Part shown: positions 34,563-40,200 of the stretch, one piece after another
Layout of the letters: each line of letters opens with the position of its first letter
Position numbering within the stretch: position 1 is the stretch's first letter
From: JBEIHX01 sp040381075
GTDB taxonomy: Bacteria > Pseudomonadota > Alphaproteobacteria > Caulobacterales > Aquidulcibacteraceae
Assembly (NCBI GenBank): GCA_040381075.1
Contig: JBEIHX010000031.1
Coordinates: 1-40,200 of the forward strand
DNA length: 40,200 nucleotides
Direction of reading: 5' to 3'
The notes under the pieces: model-generated
The model's input: the letters and a program-made list of their open reading frames with translations, nothing else
Told to the model about the DNA's origin: nothing
Database searches by the model: none
Program-made: the position numbers and the translations under genes

Positions 34563-34913
34563 GACGGCCTCTCTGTGACCATGCAGTTCCTTCAGATCGA
34601 CGGGGATCGATGCGCAAGGCAGTAGATATGATCTGTCTAGGCGAATGCTGAGGGCTTTGTCGCCTCTGCGTGCCAGCTGACGGCAGTTTTTCGGGGCTTG
34701 TCCAGTCCCCGGTCGCCGCCCCTGGGCAGGCCGCGTCCGCGATGCGGCGCGCCTGTCGTGATTCTTCTATCGGTCATGCCTGCTGAAGTCCCGGCTGCTG
34801 GTCAAGGCGCGGGGTCCGGCTTCCGGCCGGTGGTGATCATGTCCACTGGCCAGCGCGAAGCGCCGCTGCGCGGCTACGTTGATGGAGAGCGTACTGCGAG
34901 GGGGAGGTCTGCA
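34563..34913. other. Intergenic region between GST and acylase genes
   Basis: No gene is recognised in this 351-bp stretch. It should hold the promoter of the minus-strand GST gene (an AT-richer patch lies around 34620-34640) and the 3' untranslated region of the acylase gene. No clear terminator hairpin with a U-tract was seen. Confidence 0.4.
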
Positions 34914-37343
34914 TCAGTGGGCAGGCGTCAGCAGGATCGCCTGGCTGGTGTCGCATTCGATCGCCTCGCGCGAAAAGCGCAGCGGGACCTGACGGCCCTC
35001 CGCCCACATTGGAAACAGGTTTCGATAATAGGCGCTGGACGGGTCGCCTGATTGACCGGGTGTGTTGATGAAGGTGGAGTCATCCCAGCTCCCCACGTCG
35101 ATCACCATTCGCACGGACGCACCTGCCGTAACCTCAAAGGTGGAGGGATTAAAGCTCAGCGCGCGCGGCGTTTCGCCCGAGCCAGGCAGAGCAATCGGTC
35201 CAACCCTCATCTGCGCCCTGAGTTGTGGATCCGCCAGGCGCGCGACTGCGGGTTCAAACTGCGCGCGGTGCAGGCGTCCCCATGTCCAAGCGGTCATGTC
35301 GGGCCCGAGGCGTTCGGTGAGATCGTCGAGCGCATCCCGCAGGGAGGCCAGCGCCAGCGCATTGCGCGCCGCCACGGGATCTGGGCCGAGGGCAGCGTCT
35401 GGCGCTTCAAGATATGTCAGCACGGCGTCCAGATTGCCGTTGCCCACGAGCAGGCGGGCCGCCTGCGGTGTTGCGAGCGCGACGGTGAGGCGGCCGAGGT
35501 GGCGTGTGACCCACACCTGATGAATGGCCGCAGCCACGCTGTCGACGGTCTCGACCGCGTCCCAGGCGTTGAGCAAGGCGAGGGCGCGCGCCGTCTGTGG
35601 CTCGGACGAATTCAGGCCTGCAAGCAGTGCGATGGCGCGTTTGGCTGCGATGTTCAGGCTGTCGGCCTGCAGCGCGGCGGAGTCGGCAAGCGTTACCTGT
35701 GTGTCGGCGCTCAATACCTGCTGGATCCGCGTGCTGCGTGAGCGACTGGCCCATTCGAAGGCGATGTTACGCTCTTCGAATGGGAAGTCGTCGGGCAGGT
35801 TCATCTCGTTGGCGGTCGCAATAAATCCCGTAGGCGGATTTATGGCGGATGGCATTACATCGGGGCCCTGATATCCTGCCCACTCATAACGCCCATCTCC
35901 GGGAACTGGTATTAGTCCGTCCCAGTTCCTGCGCACCGGCGCCAGACCCGACGCGGCCCATCCGATGTTGCCGGCGGCGTCGGCGTAGACAAGGTTGAGC
36001 GGGGGCGCGCCCCAGGACTGGCTGGCCGCTTTAAATTCGTTCCAGGTCTTTGCCTTGAATAGCCGCGACGCCCCAAAGTACCCGGCGAGGCCAGCTTCGT
36101 TCCAGACAGTGCGCAGGGCGAAGGCGCGCCGGCGGTCGGCCTGTGCGGCGATGACCGGTCCGTGGCGGGTGAAGGTCAATTCGACCTGTCGGGGCGCCTC
36201 GCCCTTGACCTCGATGGTTTCACGGAATGTTTCCATGGCCTGCCAACGGTTGCGATAGCGGTAGCGTGTCGGATCGCCAGGCTTCAGCTCGTAGACGTAG
36301 AGATCTTCCTGATCTACGGCGAAGATCGTTATGCCGAAGGCGATCTCGCCGTTGTGACCAAGCGAAATGCCGGGCAGGGCGGGTTCACCGGCCCCGACCA
36401 GCGACAATCCTGGCGCATGCAGTCCAACCACGTATCGCAGCGAGGGGACGCCCAGTGCGCGGTGTGGATCATTCGCCATCTGGGCGCGACCGGTCGCTGA
36501 TCTTGATGGGGCTATGACCCAGTTGTTTGAGCCTTCTCCGGTGCTGCGCTCAAAAAGGCTGGCGAGGTCGCCTGCCCCAAGGCGTGCTCCGGCTGTCGGA
36601 CGCACGAGGGCCTCGAAATTCACCGGCTGTGTGGCGAGGGTGTAGACTTTCAGAACGTCAGCAGGAATGTCACAGGGATTTAGCCCCGGCGGTACTCGGG
36701 TTTCATGCGGCGGCTCCAGTTTGCGCCGCAGACGGTCCGCGGCGAGGCCGCCGGCGCACGCCACGCGCGCCCGCGCGACCTCTGCGGCGACATTGGACAC
36801 CAGTGTGTGACTGCGTATGCGCAACACGTCGTGCGGCGCCCATTCCTCAGGAGTGCTTGCCGTGATCTGGAACTCGACCGGGAGCGGACGGGCGCCGGCC
36901 CTTACCTCCCGCACATAGGCGTTCACGCCGTCAGTGAAAGCGGTGACGATGGCGCGCGACCCCGGCGCGTAGCTGGCCCATTCCCGCGCCATGTCGCCAC
37001 GATACAGGAGCAGGCGCGCCGCGTGGTCCTGCTCTACGTATGCGGAACCAAAAGATGCAGCGAGCCGTCCCAGGCCGCGTTTGCGCCAGAGGTCGATCTG
37101 CCAGAGGCGATCCCGGGCGGCATTGTAGCCCTGGAGGAAATAGGCGTCACGCTCATTTGCCGCGAAGACATGAGCCACACCCCAATGATCGATCAGAATC
37201 TGGGCGGGCTGATCAAGTCCTTCAACGCTGCGTGTTTCGGTCGATGCCGAAGACGGGAGGCTGGATCTTTGCTGGGCGTCGCCGCCCGGCGTCAACAGGC
37301 ATGCGGCGAGCAGGCCTGCGAGCACGAACTTTCCTGCAGACAT
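34914..37343 (-). CDS. Penicillin-acylase-family Ntn hydrolase, exported
   Basis: This 809-residue precursor has a signal peptide (MSAGKFVLAGLLAACLLTPGGDAQ) and the penicillin amidase fold. The autocatalytic cleavage and nucleophile site is GEGSNNWVIAPS, with Ser272 as the N-terminal residue of the beta chain. NDPHRALGVPSLRYVVGLHAP and LPGISLGHNGEIAFGIT follow, as in the family. Relatives cleave N-acyl amides, including penicillins, acyl-homoserine lactones and acylated peptides; the substrate is unknown here. ATG 37343 is chosen; the frame is open for 57 more codons but the signal peptide begins at 37343. The amidase gene lies 137 bp upstream on the same strand, suggesting a shared catabolic role. 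Confidence 0.93.
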   Translation of the reverse strand: MSAGKFVLAGLLAACLLTPGGDAQQRSSLPSSASTETRSVEGLDQPAQILIDHWGVAHVFAANERDAYFLQGYNAARDRLWQIDLWRKRGLGRLAASFGSAYVEQDHAARLLLYRGDMAREWASYAPGSRAIVTAFTDGVNAYVREVRAGARPLPVEFQITASTPEEWAPHDVLRIRSHTLVSNVAAEVARARVACAGGLAADRLRRKLEPPHETRVPPGLNPCDIPADVLKVYTLATQPVNFEALVRPTAGARLGAGDLASLFERSTGEGSNNWVIAPSRSATGRAQMANDPHRALGVPSLRYVVGLHAPGLSLVGAGEPALPGISLGHNGEIAFGITIFAVDQEDLYVYELKPGDPTRYRYRNRWQAMETFRETIEVKGEAPRQVELTFTRHGPVIAAQADRRRAFALRTVWNEAGLAGYFGASRLFKAKTWNEFKAASQSWGAPPLNLVYADAAGNIGWAASGLAPVRRNWDGLIPVPGDGRYEWAGYQGPDVMPSAINPPTGFIATANEMNLPDDFPFEERNIAFEWASRSRSTRIQQVLSADTQVTLADSAALQADSLNIAAKRAIALLAGLNSSEPQTARALALLNAWDAVETVDSVAAAIHQVWVTRHLGRLTVALATPQAARLLVGNGNLDAVLTYLEAPDAALGPDPVAARNALALASLRDALDDLTERLGPDMTAWTWGRLHRAQFEPAVARLADPQLRAQMRVGPIALPGSGETPRALSFNPSTFEVTAGASVRMVIDVGSWDDSTFINTPGQSGDPSSAYYRNLFPMWAEGRQVPLRFSREAIECDTSQAILLTPAH

Positions 37344-37480
37344 GGCCGCTCCACTCCTGAGGGTCTGGCTGCCTGAAATCGCACCGAGCAATCGCGATGC
37401 CGGCCTCGGGCCTGTTTGCCGTCGGCCGGATGCGGCGTTGAGGATTCGCGCCGGGTGCATGGCTTGGCGGGTCGGCAGGG

Positions 37481-38989
37481 TCACGCGTGTACGGGCGGTT
37501 TTCGGTTGCGCCATGGCATCGCCTGTTCCAGTTCAAACGCGAGTTCAAGAAGGGTTCTTTCTTCGCCGGTTTTTGCACAGAAATGCGCGCCGATGGGAAG
37601 TCCGTCTACAGACCAGCCCAGGGGCAGGGAAATCGCAGGCGCCCCCGCAGCATTGATCAGCGGCGTGTAGGCGACATAATCTGAAATCTGCAGGAATTTC
37701 TCAAGCGGCTGGGCGGGGCCGAATTCGCCGATCTGCACCGGGGGGCGCGCGAGCGTTGGCGTGAGGAGGACGTCCACGCTGGCGTACAGTGTCTCATAGG
37801 CTGCTGACTCCCGGGCGAGCAACGCGATGGCGGCGCTGATCGCCTCTGGCCCGCGCTGCTGGGCCAGGTTCGCGAGGCCGAGGGTCTGGGGTTCGAGCAG
37901 GCTTTCAAGGGGCGCCCCGGGCGCTGCGGCGCGCACGCCCTCGCGAACCTCGAGCGCAGACGCCGCCCACAGCAGGGTGAAGGCATCAGTGAAGGCGGCC
38001 GCATCGATTGGGGCTGTGACCGGGCGCACCGTATGGCCAAGCTGTTCGAGCACCTCAGCCACCGCCGAGATTTGCGCACCAACCACGGGATGCGGCGCCT
38101 TGCCGGTAAAGCCTTCAAGCTGCACGCCGATCTTCAGCCGCCTGGTCGACGGGCCGGTGATCAGCGGCAGCGGCTCGTGGACTTTGTCAGACCCGACGCG
38201 TTGTGTCACGATGAGCCATTGTGCGGTATCGCGGACGCTGCGCGACACGCACCCGTCGACAGAAATCGGCAGCGGGCCGACCTCAATGCCGCTATCGATG
38301 CAGCGCCAGCGCGACACTTTGAGGCCGACGAGGCCACAGCAGGACGCAGGGATTCGCACCGAGCCGCCGCCATCACTGGCGTGGGCGATTGGCGCTACGC
38401 CGGCTGCGACCGCCGCCGCCGCGCCGCCAGACGAGCCGCCTGAGGAGTGTCCAAGCTCCCACGGGTTGCGGGTGACGCCCGTCGCGATGGGCTCCGTCGT
38501 GGCGGTGAGGCCGAACTCCGGCGTTGCGGACTTGCCGATCGCGATGAGCCCAGACGCATAAACTGCGTCGATGAATGGCGTCTGCCTGGGGGCAGGCGCC
38601 GCGTTGGCGAAGGCGCGGCAGCCATTGCGAGTCGGTACACCCTGCACATCGGCGAGGTCCTTGACCAAGGTCGGGGCTCCGGCGAAGGGACCGGATCGGG
38701 GTGTCCTCGCCTCCACGCGGGCCCGCTCGAACATGTCGGTCACCAGGAAATTCAGCTGGGGCTGTAGGCGTTGCGCCCGGGCTATCGCAGCATCGACGGC
38801 TTCCAGGGCTGTGAATTCCCGGGCCTTGATCTTCTCTGCGACGCCGGTTGCGTCAAGGTTGCTCAGAACGTCATTTGCAGGGGGAGGCTGCGCTGTCGTT
38901 CGGGCGCTGACACATCCTGTCGCCAGCAATGCGCCGGTTGTCGCCGCTGCCCCCTCAAGCAACAGCCGCCGTGTCATGTCTTGCTCCAT
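37481..38989 (-). CDS. Amidase-signature enzyme with Tat-like signal and lipobox
   Basis: This 502-residue amidase has the Ser-cis-Ser-Lys triad: Lys110 in TLVKDLADV, Ser186 in HSSGGSSGGAAAAV and Ser210 in SDGGGSVRIPAS, with 24-residue spacing. The N-terminus MTRRLLLEGAAATTGALLATGC has a twin-Arg-like pair, a hydrophobic stretch and a lipobox-like LATGC, so export as a lipoprotein is likely. ATG 38989 has AGGAGG 5 bases upstream; an ATG at 38977 is also in frame. It is 137 bp from the exported penicillin-acylase-like gene on the same strand, so the pair may degrade an amide outside the cytoplasm. Substrate unknown. Confidence 0.93.
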   Translation of the reverse strand: MEQDMTRRLLLEGAAATTGALLATGCVSARTTAQPPPANDVLSNLDATGVAEKIKAREFTALEAVDAAIARAQRLQPQLNFLVTDMFERARVEARTPRSGPFAGAPTLVKDLADVQGVPTRNGCRAFANAAPAPRQTPFIDAVYASGLIAIGKSATPEFGLTATTEPIATGVTRNPWELGHSSGGSSGGAAAAVAAGVAPIAHASDGGGSVRIPASCCGLVGLKVSRWRCIDSGIEVGPLPISVDGCVSRSVRDTAQWLIVTQRVGSDKVHEPLPLITGPSTRRLKIGVQLEGFTGKAPHPVVGAQISAVAEVLEQLGHTVRPVTAPIDAAAFTDAFTLLWAASALEVREGVRAAAPGAPLESLLEPQTLGLANLAQQRGPEAISAAIALLARESAAYETLYASVDVLLTPTLARPPVQIGEFGPAQPLEKFLQISDYVAYTPLINAAGAPAISLPLGWSVDGLPIGAHFCAKTGEERTLLELAFELEQAMPWRNRKPPVHA

Positions 38990-39102
38990 ATCCGCCTCCT
39001 TCTGAAGAACCCACCATCCAAAATCCGTCTGTCGACGCTGCGGTGTGACAGCTGGACGCCGGCGCGCCCGAGACACTGGCCAATACGGCCATCGACAACA
39101 CG

Positions 39103-39363
39103 TCAGCCATCGCTCCCCTGGTTCGTTCGCAGTTGATTGGCGACGCGCGCGCTGGTTTCCGGTCCCCCGAACGAGAGCTCAGGATGGGCCTGCAGGTGCG
39201 CCACCAGCCTCTCAAGACGCCCGGCGCAGTCGGCCGAAGCGGCTGCCCAGAGGGTTCTGGCGCGGGCGCTGATGCGGTGAGGCTGATCGCTGGCCTGCTC
39301 CAGTGGGCCGGCGGTGACGGCGGGCGCCACAAAGGCGACCGGAGCGAGGAGACGAGATTTCAT
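39103..39363 (-). pseudogene. Truncated M20-family amidohydrolase (N-terminal stump)
   Basis: The 86-residue frame starts with a signal-like segment (MKSRLLAPVAFVAPAVTAG) and ends with HPELSFGGPETSARVANQLR, the very characteristic opening of M20/ArgE-type amidohydrolases (HxHPELSxxEx). An intact enzyme would have about 400 more residues with the metal-binding site, which are missing; sequence after about 39115 has no similarity and the amidase gene begins shortly after. It is therefore a stump left by deletion. It is next to an amidase and an acylase, so an exported amide-hydrolase locus probably once had three members. Confidence 0.75.
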
Positions 39364-39790
39364 GGCGCAGCAGCTTGTCAGACAAACACCCCACTATCAC
39401 AACTCGGCGCGCCGAGCCTGTCCAGCGTCTGTGCGCCCCGCGTCATGCCGTCCAGTCTACCGCGTAGCTGCATGCTCCGGCTTCGACAGGCGGAAATGCG
39501 GCGCCTTTCCGGAACGGATGGTTGTTCGTTGGGCTGCCAGGTAACTCCTGTGACCTGGCCAAACAAAATCCGGAAGAGTCCGCGCGGGGTCCCAGACCCG
39601 CGGGCAAGTTATCGCCTTTTCGCAAGCGCCAAATCGGGTAGGCGCTGGAAAGCTCATGGCGGAGATACGCGATCAACCCGCCCAGGGATCGACACATGTG
39701 ACGCTGGGTGGCAGGGGGCTGCGCCTTGTGCGTCGCAAGGACCGCATTGCCGGGCGCACCTCAGGCGGTAACGGACCCATCCATCGGCTA
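39364..39790. other. Gene-free spacer between amidohydrolase stump and IS5 end
   Basis: No gene is recognised. Two inverted repeats are readable: GCCAGGT with ACCTGGC (39536-39559, 10-base loop) and CGCGGG with CCCGCG (39583-39602, 8-base loop). They may be regulatory or chance structures in GC-rich DNA. Confidence 0.35.
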
Positions 39791-40200
39791 GGGAACCTCT
39801 GACCAAGTCCGGGGAGTCCCGAGCCGCGCAAGGCAGTCCATGGTTGAGCCGTTTTGCACGGGATTGGACGGATGCGGCAAACGACTCTCGCGATGGCTGG
39901 TTTTGATCGTTACGCGAAGAAGACGCGCAAGGCCGCGTTTCTGGAGGAGATGGACAAGATCATGCCTTGGGCCCGCCTGTGTGGGTTGATCGAGCCATTC
40001 TATCCCAAGGTGGGCAAAGGGCGGCCTGCGATTGGTCTTGAGCGGATGCTGCGGATCTATTTTCTCCAGCACTGGTTCAACCTTTCTGATCCGGCGGTGG
40101 AGGATGCGCTCTATGACTCCCAGGCGATGCGCAGGTTTGCCGGAATTGACCTTGGCCGAGAGCCGGCGCCGGACGAAACGACACTTTGCCGCGTTCGCCA
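39791..40200 (+). mobile_element. IS5-family insertion sequence, left end (partial)
   Basis: The left terminus appears to start GGGAACCTCTGACCAAGTC, a plausible IS5-type terminal repeat, preceded by CTAG at 39788-39791, which fits the CTAR/YTAR target duplication of the family. The transposase starts at 39872. The right end is outside the window, so the element length, right repeat and second target copy cannot be checked here. Confidence 0.75.
39872..40200 (+). CDS. IS5-family transposase, N-terminal part
   Basis: The open frame begins MRQTTLAMAGFDRYAKKTRK and continues without a stop to the window edge (109 codons). YFLQHWFNLSDPAVEDALYD and GIDLGREPAPDETTLCRVR are typical of the N-terminal domain of IS5-group DDE transposases. 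The catalytic Asp, Asp and Glu lie beyond the edge. The start ATG at 39872 fits the family; an ATG at 39893 is also in frame. Whether the element is complete cannot be told. Confidence 0.93.
   Translation, partial: MRQTTLAMAGFDRYAKKTRKAAFLEEMDKIMPWARLCGLIEPFYPKVGKGRPAIGLERMLRIYFLQHWFNLSDPAVEDALYDSQAMRRFAGIDLGREPAPDETTLCRVR

Noticed and set aside
39443..39697. Minus-strand 84-codon open frame near the IS end
   Set aside because: No similarity recognised and it overlaps several inverted repeats; treated as non-coding.
1..40200. A CRISPR array, toxin-antitoxin pair, prophage or defence island
   Set aside because: No repeat-spacer pattern, integrase, restriction, toxin or phage structural gene was seen in any frame.

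Overview
The window is GC-rich bacterial chromosome. Codon use, the gatC-gatA-gatB order, a LuxR solo, two TonB-dependent receptors and a coiled-coil polarity-type protein resembling TipN suggest an alphaproteobacterium of the Caulobacterales/Maricaulales/Hyphomonadaceae kind. I ran no search, so the taxonomic guess is inference from protein style. No rRNA, tRNA, CRISPR array or prophage was seen.

Layout. 0.6-3.3 kb: a six-helix membrane protein, a secreted or anchored hypothetical protein and an orphan LuxR regulator. 3.8-6.0 kb: a TPP riboswitch directly in front of a TonB-dependent receptor, which predicts thiamin-related outer-membrane uptake. 6.0-10.1 kb: gatCAB (tRNA-dependent Gln/Asn amidotransferase) on the minus strand, with ruvX divergent. 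11.1-14.1 kb: a TipN-like coiled-coil membrane protein, a beta-carbonic anhydrase and a small membrane protein. 15.1-20.5 kb: a methyltransferase-like protein, an SDR, an MFS exporter, a DinB protein and rpiA. 20.8-25.4 kb: a second TonB-dependent receptor with a Gly/Pro-rich insertion, an FAH-family enzyme and an exported desuccinylase/aspartoacylase-like enzyme. 25.5-29.5 kb: a four-gene run (two GNAT acetyltransferases, an AlgI-like MBOAT, an SGNH/AlgJ-like partner) that looks like an exopolysaccharide acylation module. 29.6-31.9 kb: aroC, a Sir2 deacylase and a small hypothetical gene. 32.4-33.8 kb: a decayed CaiB/BaiF CoA-transferase pseudogene. 33.9-40.2 kb: a GST, a penicillin-acylase-family Ntn hydrolase, a Tat/lipobox amidase, the N-terminal stump of an M20 amidohydrolase, and the left end of an IS5-family element that runs off the window.

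How the genes work together. Most units are ordinary chromosomal housekeeping or nutrient genes. The clearest functional linkages are riboswitch plus receptor, GatC/A/B, RpiA-DinB (3 bp apart), GNAT-GNAT-MBOAT-SGNH (overlapping or close), and the exported acylase plus amidase pair. Several gene-free stretches of 0.3-1 kb separate the units. At least two contain recognisable gene remains, so the region has undergone gene loss. I did not find a convincing wholly new defence or mobile system; the most notable items are the riboswitch-controlled receptor, the CoA-transferase pseudogene and the acyltransferase module.
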